Origin: Amoebidium appalachense
Taxonomy: Eukaryota; Ichthyosporea
Assembly (NCBI GenBank): GCA_963693365.1
Contig: CAVNZM010000001.1
Span: 434,001 to 498,000, forward strand
Reading direction: 5' to 3'
DNA length: 64,000 bases
Made by a program: the position numbers and the translations under genes. Shown one piece after another: positions 38,996 to 58,061 of this stretch. The notes beneath the pieces are model-generated. The model searched no databases. It saw only the letters and a list, made by a program, of their open reading frames with translations, and was not told where the DNA came from. Numbering within the stretch: the stretch's first letter is position 1; every line of letters begins with the position of its first letter.

Positions 38996-41103
38996 CCCCG
39001 CTGATTGGCCCATGTGATTCAACCGATCAGGGGTTGAATTAAAGTCAATGACCGGGACCCAAAAGTGCATCCAAAGACTGAACTATTCGGAAGCAAAGAT
39101 GAGTATAGTGCAACGCTGCGAGGTATCGTGTGGGCCAAAAAATGAAGCCAATACCAATTTTTATTTGAATATCCCTCGGCATAGCCTTTTACTTTGAACT
39201 ATAATGGAAAAGGGGTGGTATCCAAGAAAAAGTCAGCATTTCGGAACGCTTTCGAAATTCGGAGGCCTGCTCCTGGAGCCCTGCTCCTGACCACAAGGCT
39301 CGAAATCTGAGTCGGTCACACATGACAAACTCTGCAAAAAAAAAAAGAGAGGGAGCCAAATTTAAAAAAAAAAAAGGTATTACTTGAGGGTGCCTCGCGA
39401 GCACGGTAACCACGGTTTTCCCTACTCAAGACCGTCCGTGACCCTGGGCAGGCCACTGGCCTTGGCTGCCAGCTGCAGGTGCGCGCCAACATCTCAATGC
39501 TGGATCGCCCGATCTGCGATACCGGTCCCTGAGATCGGTCTGCGTACGGTGACGGTTGGGATTTGCGATCGATCCGGACGGCGAACCACACGCAGTGTAC
39601 GTGACTGAGTACGTCGTACATGTAGGCAGGCCCCCGTGTAGGCCATGTAGGAACGGGTTGGCGTGGGGTTGTTTCACCCACGTCGTTGTGTTTGAGATGT
39701 CGGAAACATTTATAGTCGACGTGTCGACCAGCTGTGGAGTGCTGGGGGAGAGTATTGGTCTTTCTTTTTTTGGGCTGGTGTGGGGAAAAATGGGCCGGCA
39801 AGTCTATAGGCGACCTCGTGAGGCTCACACGCCACATGGTGGGTCTACGTAAGGTATAACTTCCCTCCCTCACGTTCCCCATCACACCCCTCCGCGTCCT
39901 TCCCTTCTGTCCGTCTGGGATGTGTACCTTCGCATCTGTAACGCACTCTCCCCCCCCGGCCCCCCCCCCCCCCCCCGGCGCTCCAGCCCCCCCCTCCCTC
40001 CCCCACCACTGCCTTGTCTCCCCCCCCCCCCCCCTTTCCCCCCACCCCACTTCTCTCGCTTTGCCTTCGCTCTTTTCCCCAGCTGTCTTCCCCTTGTTCG
40101 CTATTTGCAAGCGCACCTTGTTGTCCTTCCTCCCCCCTCAACCTCCACCACCACCACCGCCACCACCACCGCCACCACCACTGGACCAAACACGTACGCA
40201 TGTGCTTGTGCGTGTTTCACTCTGCTTAATACGAAGTCGTCCGAGCACACGCAAGCCTTTGACACAATCATGCTCCCAAGTGTATATGCGCACACAGCTT
40301 CACACAATTCAGTCAGACACGTACACAAACACACACAAACACACACACACACACACACACACAGGCACGTGTGTGCACAACACGCACAAGTGTGTGTGCG
40401 CACACACCCACACAACCATGCACACACCCACACAACCATGCACACACACACACACACACACACACACCTACACGCATGCACACCTACACGCACACACGCA
40501 CACACAATGGCACACACACACAGGCATACACACACGCGCGTGCACGCTGCACCCGTACGCGCAGGCACCTGCGTGTGCACACCTGCACACAAGCGCGAGC
40601 GCACACACGCACATACAACACAAACACAAGCGCACGCCCACACACACAACGGTGCACACATACCCTTACACAACAGTCGTACATACACGTCGGCACGGAT
40701 AGGCAGCCTACATAACTTCACAACCATGCTTGCCTAGAGTCACGATGGTTCCCACACGCATGCTCACCGATATATGTACACACATTACCTGCCTCCCTGC
40801 ATCCGTGGCATTGAAATCATGTGATTTATCAACCCCCCCCCACCCCCCCCCCCCCCCTCCCCCCCGGCTGCCCCCCTGCCTCACCCTCTTTCTGCTCGTT
40901 TCCAGCCCTTTTCATAGTATTGTCCGCTTCTTTACGTTGCTTGTGCATGTTAAGGGTAATGTCGTGCACTCCCTCCCCCCCCTTACTTCCATGCGACCGG
41001 GCATGGTTGCTCTGTGTCGTGCATCTGTAAGCACATACGCATTTTTCCGCTGCACTGCATTAGTTTGCACACACATATTCACCGTTTTGCTCACCTTACT
41101 TGC
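38996..41103. other. Region between the foldback and the zinc-repeat gene introns
   Basis: 38996-39850 is mostly unique and could hold a promoter and first exon of the plus-strand gene: ATGGTGGGTCTACGTAAG at 39835-39852 followed by GTATAACT would be an in-phase (phase 0) first exon, but nothing else supports it. 39940-40720 is C-rich and CA-rich low complexity. 40835-40865 is a C run. Confidence 0.3.
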
Positions 41104-41380
41104 ATAAGCAACCCTGCTCGTCTTTGATCAAGACGGGTTGACCCTCCCAAGTTCAGTTGATGCTGCTGTCTGAGTTGGAGAGTCGTATATACGCGGGCTA
41201 AGGGGTCGAAACTCAGACTCAATTGATGACTTGGGGCCTCCCTGAGGATGGGCTCTGCTTATGACGCATACTGTGCGCATGGCTGATGTTGCATACTTGA
41301 ATGTTTGCCTTTGCATGTGTCCTTCGTGTATGAGTACTTCGTACCGTGTTCCTCATTCAACCCCCCCCCCCCCCCCCCAC
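41104..41380 (+). repeat. Family I intronic repeat, longest copy
   Basis: Plus-strand order: AGCAACCCTGCTCGTCTTTGATCAAGACGGGTTGACC, TGAGTTGGAGAG, GTCGAAACTCAGAC, GATGACTTGGGGCC, GAGGATGGGCTCTGCTTATGACGCATACTGTGCGC, TTGCATACTTGAATG, GAGTACTTCGTACC, CTCATTCAACCCCC. It defines the element from start to poly-C end and is sense to the downstream zinc-repeat gene. I quote it in pieces; the pieces are contiguous only in this order. Confidence 0.8.
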
Positions 41381-41420
41381 CCCCCACACACACACACCTC
41401 CCCTCCTCCCCACTCTCAAA

Positions 41421-41668
<248 letters not shown>

Positions 41669-41924
41669 CTTCCTGAAGCTTGTCGTCCGGCTGCAGTGTC
41701 TCGTTCTACCATGTGCTTAGTGAACAGTGTACACATCACACACGTACACCTCGTAAGGAAAAGGAACCAAAATGGGAACTAAAATAAGGAGCAAAAGTAA
41801 GATGGTTTTTAGTTCCATTCCTGTTTTGTCTTTTCCCCCTGTATATTCGCTTTGCTGTCTTTATTTGTAATATGTTTTCCTAACTTTTTTCGTATTGCTG
41901 GTCGTTTTTTGCCTTGCAGATTTG

Positions 41925-42300
41925 GAGTATTGTGGATGATTGGGCCAAACCCTGAGACTGGGCTTGTTTTTGCTGCATACTTTGACCGTTTTTGTTCTTC
42001 TGTAATCCGTTTCCCGCTGTATGGTTTTATTTCACACCTTCATACTCCTCCCGCCTCCCCCCACCCCACCCCACCCCCAAACAACACCGCCAAACAACCC
42101 CCCCCCCCCCCCCCCCCCCCCCCGTGGATCGAAACTTCGATGCAGGTGATGAAATGGGTCCCCCCTAAGGGGGTTCTGCTAATGTTGCATACTACGCGTT
42201 ACTTTTGTTGCATACTTGAATGTTGCTGTTATGTGTCGTGCACTGTATTTCTCCTCGTGTAACTGTCCTTCGTACCCTGCTCTGCAACCTAACCCCCTAA
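41925..42300 (+). repeat. Two diverged family I repeats
   Basis: The first starts near CCCTGAGACTGGGCTTG...GCTGCATACTTTGACCG and ends in the C run at 42098-42123. The second has AAGGGGGTTCTGCTAATG, TTGCATACTTGAATG, GTCCTTCGTACCC and ends before the C run at 42327-42349. Confidence 0.6.
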
Positions 42301-42460
42301 CTCCTCCTCCTCCTCCTCCTCCCCCTCCCCCCCCCCCCCCCCCCCCCCCTCTTCTCCCCTCCCCCCAGTCCCCATCCCCATTATCAAATCCCCCCCCCCC
42401 CCCAATATATATATATAAATAATTAAAATAAAAATAAACCAAAATATTATATACAAAAAG

Positions 42461-49082
<6,622 letters not shown>

Positions 49083-49266
49083 CGAGGCTTGATAAGCAAG
49101 GGTGTGAACACTTGAACCAGAGGGGTAGATTGATGATCTGATGCCTGTGGCGGGACCATGCTGTATCTTGTTGGTGTAGGTTGACGAATGGCTGCAGTTA
49201 CTGTTTTTTATGTTATTATTTCGGGCGTAGGGGTGGGGTGGGTTGGTGGTGGTGGTGTGTGTGTGT

Positions 49267-49305
<39 letters not shown>

Positions 49306-49312
49306 CGTCTCT

Positions 49313-49541
49313 CCGATTTACTACTTACTGGTCGGATGCATGTAGGGCTAAGATAGCCCTAAGTTAGCCCTAATAGCCCTGATGGCCTTTCGGTATGTAC
49401 GTTGCATGCAGGGCTATCCAGCTAATTTGGAATGTAATCTGAATCGGCGCCGCGATTGGGATAAGACTAACCAATGGAGATCTAGAATCAAATCGGTCTA
49501 GCCAATCAAGCCACTAGGGCTATTTGGGCTAGTTTAGACGG

Positions 49542-49574
<33 letters not shown>

Positions 49575-49619
49575 AGCTTACGTAAGTGGGCAGGCACTAC
49601 TAGTACTACGCCACGGCAA

Positions 49620-49655
<36 letters not shown>

Positions 49656-49678
49656 CGCAGGGAAGACAGCACTGAGTG

Positions 49679-49721
<43 letters not shown>

Positions 49722-49940
49722 CCCCCCAAACCCTAAACCGCGGGTGATTCAGGGCTAAATGTAGTCACTTTGAGTGACTGTCTCCCTGCGGCCCGGCTCA
49801 ACATACCTTGTATGTTGCCGTCCCGCGGCGTAGTAGTTCCCGGCCACTCACGTAAGCCAGTGGGTACATAGCCTTGGAGACACGGCCATCTAGAAACACC
49901 TCAGTGACATGCATCCGACCACTAGTAAACTTATATCACT
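49313..49940. repeat. Long imperfect inverted repeat (foldback element)
   Basis: Outer arms: TTACTGGTCGGATGCATGT (about 49327-49345) and ACATGCATCCGACCACTAGTAA (about 49907-49928). Inner arms of about 100 bp: 49575-49682 (CTTACGTAAGTGGGCAGG...CTACGCCACGGCAACA...GGCCGCAGGGAAGACAG) and 49768-49862 in reverse. The loop and the arms are interrupted by C and A runs. The left half also has AGCCCTAA-like repeats at 49348-49380. No coding sequence is present. Confidence 0.65.
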
Positions 49941-50430
49941 GAGTGGTCCTGTGATCCACTGTTTCGTGTTCTGATTTTTTTTGGTGATACGCCTTGTCGA
50001 TGGCACAAAAAGATCTTTTACCACCAAAGCGATATTATTATATATAATGGAACTTGATAGAAGTTCTTGCTTTTCATGCCCTGTTTTGCACAACTGACTA
50101 TTAGTGCCTTTTTAAGGGGGTTTCTTTTAGGTTTTCGGGCCGGGCCGGGTCAGAGGGAATTCTAGCTATATGATTGGCGTGCTGCGCATATGCATTAACT
50201 GCGCACCATCGTTTTGCCCGCCGCAAGGTTCAGATGCGCCATAATACAACCAAAAAGAAAAAGAAAAGAGAAAAATAAAGGAATAAAGAAGGGTATAAAT
50301 TGCAGTTAATACCGTGATTTATATGCTGAACAAATGGCTTGATGTGCTGGAATGGGGACAATTAATCGGCCTAGTACGGCAGGAAGGTTGCTCGCTGGCG
50401 TGGGGGCCAAAAGCGAGACATCCTTAAAGT

Positions 50431-50936
50431 TTGGGACTTAGGTGTAGAGGCTTCGTTTGGTCCGGATGTCCACCCTCAGCCTGGAGTTCGGGCACTCAGG
50501 CAGAGAAGGTGGCAGCAGCCTTACGTAAGCCGTTACGACAAGCAGACCTATTGGCTACCATCTGCAAGATCGATCGGGTCGGTCAATCAGTCCAAGTCGT
50601 TCTCGGGCCGGGTCATACCAACCCGGAACAGCCAGCGGCCTCAGCGCCGCAGTGGCCATTAGATAGGCCTCCCCTCGACCCAGTATTTTACGCCAGATTC
50701 GGTGTGGGCCATGCTCGCCCGATATCCCTCTCGGAAAGCGTGTGGTCCCGATGGTATTCCGTGTGCACTATTTAAAATCCTTGTCCCGCCCCGGCCAGAC
50801 AAGGAAGAAGAGCGTCCACCACCACCCCTGTTGACGGTTATTCTGAGCACGCTTTTCACCTGGTTCTACAATACAGGTATGATTCCCTCACCGTGAACGT
50901 TAGACACTCTGGTGGTTCCCATTCGGAAGGACTCGG
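50431..50936 (+). pseudogene. LINE-B-related relic (endonuclease-RT linker and first RT block)
   Basis: Two frames in series encode AAALRKPLRQADLL...KIDR and ARYPSRKACGPDGIPCALFKILVPPRP, close to LINE-B (AALRKPLPYHMLL, RYPSRKACGPDGIP). A frameshift near 50690 and a TGA at 50896 break it. It ends at the LTR-3 copy, so the LTR insertion or a later deletion removed the rest. Confidence 0.85.
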
Positions 50937-51881
50937 CGTAAAATTGTATAAGTATTTGGGACGGAAGCAGCGACACAGTGGTGCAGTGTGAAAACACCAC
51001 AGACACACAACAACGAAACACGGAACGATCGGAGCAGTGTACACAACAAACATCAATGTTTAGACACGACTGAACTCAATTTATTTCGATCTCGCATATA
51101 TACTTGAAATTCCCTTAAGTCAAATCCATACATGATTTCCGACCAGTCGGAAATCAGATCATTGTCTAAAGTAACCAATCACAATTAACTGATTATTTCC
51201 CGGATAGATCCGGAGACACAGGAACGCACACCATAGGTCACAGCTATAGGAAAGTATTGAGGTGAAAAGTAACGAGGAAAGAGGTGATGTTTCTAACCTA
51301 TCGCCGGCTACAAAGACTCAGACATTTTCTGACTAAACTACTGATTGGATACTGTAACAGCACGGCAACACACAAAACTAAAGTGGTTGACTAAGCTATG
51401 AATCATACATGATGAGCTAAAGTGTAGCCTAAGTGTTTTTCTACCAATCAAAACATAACGAGTAATATAAATCTACTCAACGTATAGTAGTGAAAAAATA
51501 AATATAATTATGTGAAAGAAAACAAGGGAGAAAAGAAAGAGAAAAAGAAAGAAGAAGGAGGAGGAAAGAGAAAAGAAGGCAGGACAGAAAACACGAACAC
51601 AAAAACACAGTTGTAACCGAAGATATTCATGTCACATAAACATGTACACGTTTCTCCCTGAGTGGGTGGAAACGTGTACACACATATCAACATACTAACC
51701 AGTGATAAAATACACGATTAGGACCTGATCTATTACGATTACATGTGTACAGATACATTGGAGATTGATGGGACATTTTCATAATGGGAGTGTGACATAT
51801 GTACTAAGCACACAAACTGAAACATAACATAGACTGAGAACTTGAAGATCTTACCTAATGTAGGTACTACGTACTACAACA
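50937..51881 (-). mobile_element. LTR-3, minus-strand copy with adjacent polypurine tract
   Basis: The reverse complement matches 55352-56291: it starts TGTTGTAGTACGTAGTA and ends near AATTTTACG, with slightly changed final bases. In element sense the bases just before its start are CTTAAGTGGGGA, a polypurine tract, so it is probably a 3' LTR with only a remnant of internal sequence (51882-51995). No clear 5-bp duplication flanks it. Confidence 0.82.
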
Positions 51882-51993
51882 TCCCCACTTAAGACTTTGA
51901 AGTTTGTGTTATCATATCCCCACTGAACTAGTGAAATCTCCCCACTTGAGAACAGCCTGAACAAAAAATAAAATTAAAGTGTGTACGTTTTCC

Positions 51994-51995
<2 letters not shown>
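51882..51995 (-). other. Internal remnant with polypurine tracts next to LTR-3
   Basis: In minus sense three similar GTGGGGA blocks occur (CAAGTGGGGAG, CAGTGGGGAT, TAAGTGGGGA); the last adjoins the LTR. The copia-2 element has TTGAGTGGGGA in the same place before its 3' LTR, so the two families share their priming-tract design. Confidence 0.6.

Positions 51996-52048
<53 letters not shown>
51996..52048. repeat. 53-base G run abutting the copia-2 5' LTR
   Basis: Uninterrupted G up to the TG that starts the LTR. After the 3' LTR the sequence is GAGGGAGGGGGGGAGG, so the element appears to have entered a G-rich tract. Confidence 0.9.
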
Positions 52049-52049
<1 letters not shown>

Positions 52050-52856
52050 GCCATCTTCCCATGATTATCGGCAAGACTTAGAAGTTGAGTTTTATATATG
52101 TTTATTAGTTTGTTTTAGTTTGTTTCCTTTTCCCCTTTTCCTTTCTTCCTTCCTTCCTTTCTTTCCTTTCTGTTTCCGTGTACACCGATATCTTAGATCT
52201 GTCACGGTGTACACATCGAGATATTTAGCCCGCGCACACGTATTGTCATTTGTGTCAATATCTAAATATGTCATCCAATCAGATCTCGTTGTATTTTCCC
52301 AAATATTGTAACTTACATTCCTCATTAATTCTATTCCGTTCCTTTCCCATTCCATTCCTTTCTATCCTCATTCCTTTCCCTTCTTTTCTCACGACGTAGC
52401 ATTGTTCTATGTACTCCAACTATTAGGAATACTTATATTTAGACGTGTTATGTTAAGAACATGTATAAATGTATGATGTGAACTAATAGTTACATAAGTG
52501 GTTTCATTTTGTTAAATGTTTCCGTAGTTTTATTAGAAGATTTCTTTCATTAGAGGATTGTGTTTTATCTTCTATGTGTCGACAGGCATTTCGATCAATT
52601 TATTTTACACTCATAGTTTTCGTCTTTCTGATTGGAAAATAGAGTTTTCGTTCTTTTGATTGGTTTATCGATTTCACATTCCTAAGTATAAAAGGAACTT
52701 CATCTTGGAATAAATATCAAGCAGTCGAATCATTTCCTATGGCCCCAGTAATCCTTCCACCCCTCCGGTTGTGTTTCTCCCGTGTGTCTCTGTGTTGTGT
52801 ATAACATAACACCCATCTGTGCACTCTGCTTTCCCGTTTACCCACACAAGACAACA
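52049..52856 (+). repeat. copia-2 5' LTR
   Basis: Starts TGCCATCTTCCC and ends CAAGACAACA. A TATAAAAG-like motif (AGTATAAAAGGAAC, about 52683) and AATAAA nearby are candidate promoter and polyadenylation signals. Confidence 0.9.
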
Positions 52857-52931
52857 GGTTTACGGCCCCTTTGCACGCTAACACACAATCTCGTTACAAC
52901 CGTGAAATTCCTCCGTCTTAATGCTTCAACC

Positions 52932-53159
52932 ATGGCTGACAAACCGTCGTATATCAACCTTCCACAATGGAATCCGTCCGAGAAGAGAGATGACCGGAGA
53001 AACGTCTCAACTATTTCGAGTGGGAGCCACTCATCCACCGGTTCATCAGAACCACCATTGCCGAGAAATTCGTTGATGCCATCAAGAGACCACAGTGGGT
53101 TGACGGCACTGATGCCAACCAGTGGCTAGGCTACGGCACCAAGGACTTGTTGGACATTG
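52932..53159 (+). pseudogene. copia-2 gag, N-terminal remnant
   Basis: ATG at 52932 begins MADKPSYINLPQWNPSEKRD; after about 53000 the gag-like sequence continues in another frame (YFEWEPLIHRFIRTT...), so a one-base shift breaks it. The copia-1 LTR cuts it at 53160. Gag would form the virus-like particle. Confidence 0.7.
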
Positions 53160-54059
53160 TGTTCATAGAAGCTAGTTCTAGTGCACGTTGTTCCTTCTGT
53201 AAGTCAGAAATGATTGCATCTTGTGAGGACAACCTCTGCTCCAGTAGTTGGACTAGTTGCTGCAACTGTAAGTTGTCAGACATAGTGTCGTGTATGATGG
53301 GTAACTAGTCTATGTGTGTTGTGCACTGAAAACGACCGTAGAAAAGTGTAAATCAAACGTTCTGCTTCCCATGTTTGTGACATGGGAGGCACTGCTTTAT
53401 ATAGTCGTTGGCCACCTCATGGTGGCCTCGTGTGCACCCTGGTGGTGGGCCATGTACAGCATGGCCGAAAAGAGAGCACAATGAAAACAAGTCGTTAAAG
53501 ATATAAAAGTTAACTGTGCACGTTGAGTGGCTAGTTAACTTGCACTAAAGCACACAAATAAACGTGTTTAACACACCAATTGCAGTTAAACGTAAATCTT
53601 ACTTCACACAACTAAAAATGTTCTGAGAATATCCGGGAATAAAGCACACTACCACTCGAAGAATAGAATCCTGTGGCAAATATAGACATGACATCATCTG
53701 AACCGGGAATATTAATTAATGAGCACAATTAGCACGTTGCTAGTGAAGCTCGTCATTGGTACAGTTTTGGCTCAAACATGATATAACTACCATATATGAA
53801 TATGACCGTAAACAAAAGCTCTATGCACTCGAGTGAGTGTTGAAACAATGATTCAATTGCTCAGAAACTTTCTCTAACAGACATTGCTAGCCGGGAGTAC
53901 CAGTGTACTCCAACACCCCTACTCGATTGGATAATTGTGGTAATTATGAATTAATGCAACTGAGCTCGAGTGCTTCAGGTGCACAAAATACAGACAATAA
54001 AGATTCCCCTACTCAATTTTAGTATGGTACACGTAGTTGCACAGACTGAGTCGGATGCA
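53160..54059 (-). mobile_element. copia-1 3' LTR (minus strand)
   Basis: A 900-bp block begins TGTTCATAG on the plus strand and ends GGATGCA, so TG...CA in either reading. It lies between the copia-2 gag and a CTTCAGGGGGGGGAGAG polypurine tract (54060-54080, minus sense), which in turn follows the copia-1 pol stop. No second copy is in the window, so the borders rest on context. Confidence 0.65.
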
Positions 54060-54110
54060 ACTCTCTCCCCCCCCTGAAGTATGAGGGCGCAGTTGGTTGA
54101 TGACGGGTGC

Positions 54111-56456
54111 TCAGCACATGTTGAGCATCCCCACGGCCTTGGTGAAGAAAGAGGCAGACAGGGCCTTGGTGAACATGTCGGCCTTGTTGTCAGCAGAAGC
54201 CACCGGGACCACAGTGATGTTGCCCAGCAGGTGATGTTCCTTGACGGAGCAGTAGCGGACGTCGATGTGCTTGGTCTTGGGCTTAACCCCCAGGGTGTCC
54301 AGCAGGGCCCGGGCAGACTCATTGTCCCCATGGATGGGCACCGGGGTGGGCTCATCGATAGGATTAAGGCCCAGGTCGTCCATCACATAGTTGAGCCATA
54401 GGGCCTCGTTCGTAGCAGCAGACATGGCCACAAATTCAGCCTCGGTGGAGCTGTGGGTGGTGATGGACTGGAGCCGAGACACCCAGGACACAGGGGAGGT
54501 GTTGATGAAGAAGACATAGCCCGTGGTGGAGCGCCGGGTGTCGCGGGCCTCGGCGTAGTCGGAGTCGGAGTAGCCAACAAGGGTGGGGGGGTCGGGACGG
54601 TAGACAATACCCAGGTCGATGGTGGCCAGCAGGTAGCTTACAACTCTGGTAGCCATAGTCCAGTGGGTGACGGTGGGCGCATGAATGTGTCGAGTAAGGA
54701 CTCCCAGAGCCTGGGAAATGTCGGGGCGGGTGGTACGCGCAATCCACAGCAGGGCACCAACCAGGCTGGCATAGTCCTCCTTCTTGCTGTAGGCTGGGGT
54801 CTTGTTGCTTTCACTGGCCTGGCCCGGGACGATGGGGGTCTTGGTGCCGGACATGTGGGTGAGACGAAAACGGGCAGCCAAGTCGATGATGTGTTGACGA
54901 TGGCCCAGATGCAGAGACCCGTCCTCCAGCCAGGTAAGAGTGGGCCCGATGAGCAGGGTAGGACGACCCAGGTCCTTGGCAGAGAAACGAGCATCCAGCT
55001 TGGTGAAAAAATCGTCGATGAGCGCATCAGTGGCGGCCGTCACAGTGAAGTCATCCACGTAGGCAGCAAGGGCAATAAATGTTGGGGTCCCGGCATTCTT
55101 GATGAACAGGCACGGGTCAGCAGCACTCACAATGAAGCCTTGGTCGAGGAGATGGTCGCGGAGGGCCTCATACCACTGGCGCGGTGCCTGTTTTAGGCCG
55201 TAGAGCGCCTTGTGGAGCAAGCAGACAGCATGGGGGGCCGAGGGGTTGACGAAGCCAGGGGGCTGCTCAATGTAGATGGTCTCGTTGACGGTGCCGTTGA
55301 GGAATGCTGTGTTGACGTCGATGTGGCGCAGAGGCAGACCTTGGGCCACGGTGTTGTAATACGTAGTATTTACATATGGTAAGATCTTCTCAGTTTGTGT
55401 TATGTTTCAGTTCATATGCTTAGTGTAAATGCCACACTCCTATTATGTAAAGTGTAGCATCGATCTCCGATATGCTTGTATACTTGTAATCGTGTTGTAT
55501 CGGCTTTAATCGTGTATTGTGATATCGATTAGAACCTTTATATGTGTGTACACGGATCCACCCACTCAGGGAGAGACGTGTACATGTTCGTGTGTACATA
55601 AATATCTCTGGTTATAGTTATGCTATTACTAATAGTATCTTGTTTGTTGATCTGTGCTCTCTTAAGTTTTCCTTCCTCTTTCTCCTTCCTTATTTTCTCT
55701 TCTTTCTCTCCTTGTCTTCATGTGTATAATCGTATTTCTTTTCTACTAATATATGTTAGGTAGATTTGTGTTACTTAATACGTGTTCATTGGACGGTAAC
55801 ACACTTAGGCTACACTTAGAATAGCATGTGTGTTTAGACTTCATTAATTTACTTTAGTTTTCATGTGTTGCCGGGCTTTAACCAATCATCAAGGTTAAGT
55901 GTGATATTATTGTCTGAGTCTTTGCAGTATGTCATAGGTTAGAACTTCCTTGATGATGACACGAGTTGATCTTAACTAGTGTCTGTGTCCTATCGTGTAC
56001 GTCTCCGCGTACCGGATCTCTCTGAAAGCAATTGGTTCTTAGTGATTGGTTTCTATTAGAGATAGATCTGATTTCCGACTGGTCGGAAATCATGTATGGA
56101 TTAGACTTAGAGGAATTTCAGGTATTTATTCGAAGATCAGAATAAATTCAGTTCAGTCGTGTCTAAACATTGATGTCTGTTGTGTACACTGCTCCGATCG
56201 TTCCGTGTTTTGTTGTTGTGTGTGTCTGTGGTGTTTTCACACTGCACCACTGTGTCTCTGCTTACATCCCAAATACTTATACAATTTAACACACGGAGGT
56301 AGCCAAAACCAGCCGGATGGTAGCCAGCGCAGCCACAGGTGACTCGGTGACGAAATAGTCCTGGCCAGGCTGCTGGTAGTTGCCCCGGGTCACAAGCCGG
56401 GCCTTGAAAGCAGTGACGTTGCCGACGTTGTCCTGCTTGACCGTAAAGACCCAGCC
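54111..56456 (-). pseudogene. copia-1 pol: reverse transcriptase and RNase H, split by a solo LTR
   Basis: On the minus strand, 56456-56292 encodes the RT start (PGWVFTVKQDNVGNV, FKARLVTRGNYQQPGQDYF) and 55351-54111 continues in frame (GLPLRHIDVNTAFLNG, KALYGLKQAPRQWYEAL, catalytic YVDD, then RNase H with SSTEAEFVA, KHIDVRYCSVKEH and NKADMFTKAL) to TGA. Motifs are those of Ty1/copia. The 5' side ends in a G/GA repeat at 56457, so gag, protease and integrase are gone. Apart from the LTR insertion the frame is clean. Confidence 0.92.
55352..56291 (+). mobile_element. Solo LTR-3 with 5-bp target duplication
   Basis: A complete 940-bp LTR, TGTTGTAATACG...AATTTAACA, flanked by CACGG (55347-55351 and 56292-56296). 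It interrupts the copia-1 RT between the codons for ATSV and AQGLPL. A solo LTR arises by recombination between the two LTRs of a full insertion. Confidence 0.93.
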
Positions 56457-56473
56457 GGGGGGGGGGGGGGGGG

Positions 56474-56515
<42 letters not shown>

Positions 56516-56520
56516 AAGAA
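56457..56520. repeat. G run and (GA)n at the copia-1 truncation point
   Basis: About 22 G, then about 18 GA units and AAAG units, marking where copia-1 stops. The junction back to copia-2 lies between here and 56600. Confidence 0.85.
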
Positions 56521-56600
56521 AGCAGACACGAATACAAACAAGCTAAGACACATACATACTTCAAGGCTCTTGCTGTCATACATGGTGACGTATTCCAACA

Positions 56601-58061
56601 ATGCCCCCCTCAACACAGGTCGGCATTCCTGGCTTCCATGCCCCTGTCCCGGCCTACAACACCTCCCCGGCCTCCACCCCCCTCAAGGACCCCCCCAAGC
56701 CGAACCTTCGTCGGTCTGCACGTCTCACCAAGCCATCAACGGCACTCAGTCTGGTCAGCATCACAGCACCGACCATCAACATTGACCAACTACCCAAGGG
56801 CATACAAAAGCTTTGTAACGGTCCCAACGGTGATGCCGTCATAGCTGCCCTCACCTCCGAGTACCAAGCCTTCATCACCAAGGATGCCTTCACCGTCGTT
56901 AATCCCCCCCCTGATGCCAACATCATAACGAGCACAAGGTCTGGAAACTCAAGAAGGCACTCTACGGCCTCAAACAGGCATCACTGGCATGGTATGAGTA
57001 CTTCGACAAGGTCCTCCTTGCTCACGGTCTAGAATGTCTCCGTTCAGATCCATGTGTCTACATCAAGTCCTTCCCCAACGGTGACATCATCCTCACTGGC
57101 AACCATGTGGACGACGTCATCATCATCTGCACGGCCAACTCCACCCACACCAAGGATCTCGTAGACCACATCATGAAGTCAGCTCTCTGCAAGGTCGACC
57201 TCCCTGACATCTTCCTCGGCACCCAGCTCATCCACACCCCCGGTCACCTCAAGCTGCTTCAACAGTCCTACATCAACGACATCGTCAGAGACTTCATACC
57301 TCAACGATGCCAACCCCAAGGCCACTCCCATTCCCGTCGGCACCGTCATCACCATCAACGAAAACGACTCACTACCCATCAAGGTTCCATACCGTGAACT
57401 CCTCGGCCGTCTTTTGTGGGTTGCTCGTTGTTCCCGGCCCGACATCTCCTTTGCCATCGGCTACCTCGGCAGATTCAGTGCCAACCCCACCAAACTTGCA
57501 TGGGAATGTCTGCTCCGTGTAGTTCGGTACCTCATCGGCACATCCAACCTCGGCCTCCACTACGACAAGTCTGCATCCGACGACAACACCCCCGTGCTGG
57601 AGTGTTGTTCTGATGCCGACTTTGCTAACTGCCCCACAACCCGTCGTTCAACCACCGGATACGTCATCTTCTTCAAGGGCATCCCCATTACATGGTATTC
57701 GAAGCTGCAGTCCATCACGGCAACATCCACCACCGAGGCTGAGCTTCTGGCCATCAATGATGCTGTTCAAAACGTCATCTGGCACCATGATCTCCTCCGT
57801 GAACACGGCTACCCGATGACCGACCCCACCCCCGTCTACTGTGACAACCAGTCCACCATTGCCCTCCTGCACACCAACAGCCTCAAGCACCGGACCAAAC
57901 ACATTGCCGTCCGGTACCACAACACGAAGGACTACATGAAGAGTGGGGATGTGGTCGTCACCTACATGTCCACCAAGGACAACGTGGCCGACATCTTCAC
58001 CAAGGCCCTGCCTGGGCCCCCCCAAGAGCAGCACCGTGCTTCCCTCAGTCTTCGTGACTGA
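56601..58061 (+). pseudogene. copia-2 pol, C-terminal part: RT remnant and RNase H
   Basis: It begins in the pre-RT region (RRSARLTKPSTALSL), loses the first RT blocks by a deletion near 56930, and resumes at WKLKKALYGLKQA, catalytic HVDDVII (usually YVDD), FLGTQL. After a frameshift near 57295 it continues LLWVARCSRPDISFA, RRSTTGYVIFF, TTEAELLAI, KHIAVRY and NVADIFTKAL to TGA at 58059-58061. The RNase H part is one clean frame (57414-58061). It is non-functional as a whole. Confidence 0.9.

Noticed and set aside
49725-49745. AAACCCTAAACC resembling a telomeric repeat, and AGCCCTAA copies at 49348-49380
   Set aside because: Fewer than two units in one case and degenerate spacing in the other, inside an inverted-repeat element; not a telomere.
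53160-53308. Cys-rich extension of the copia-2 gag frame (SSARCSFCKSEMIASC...)
   Set aside because: It lies within the copia-1 LTR and is read in frame only by chance.
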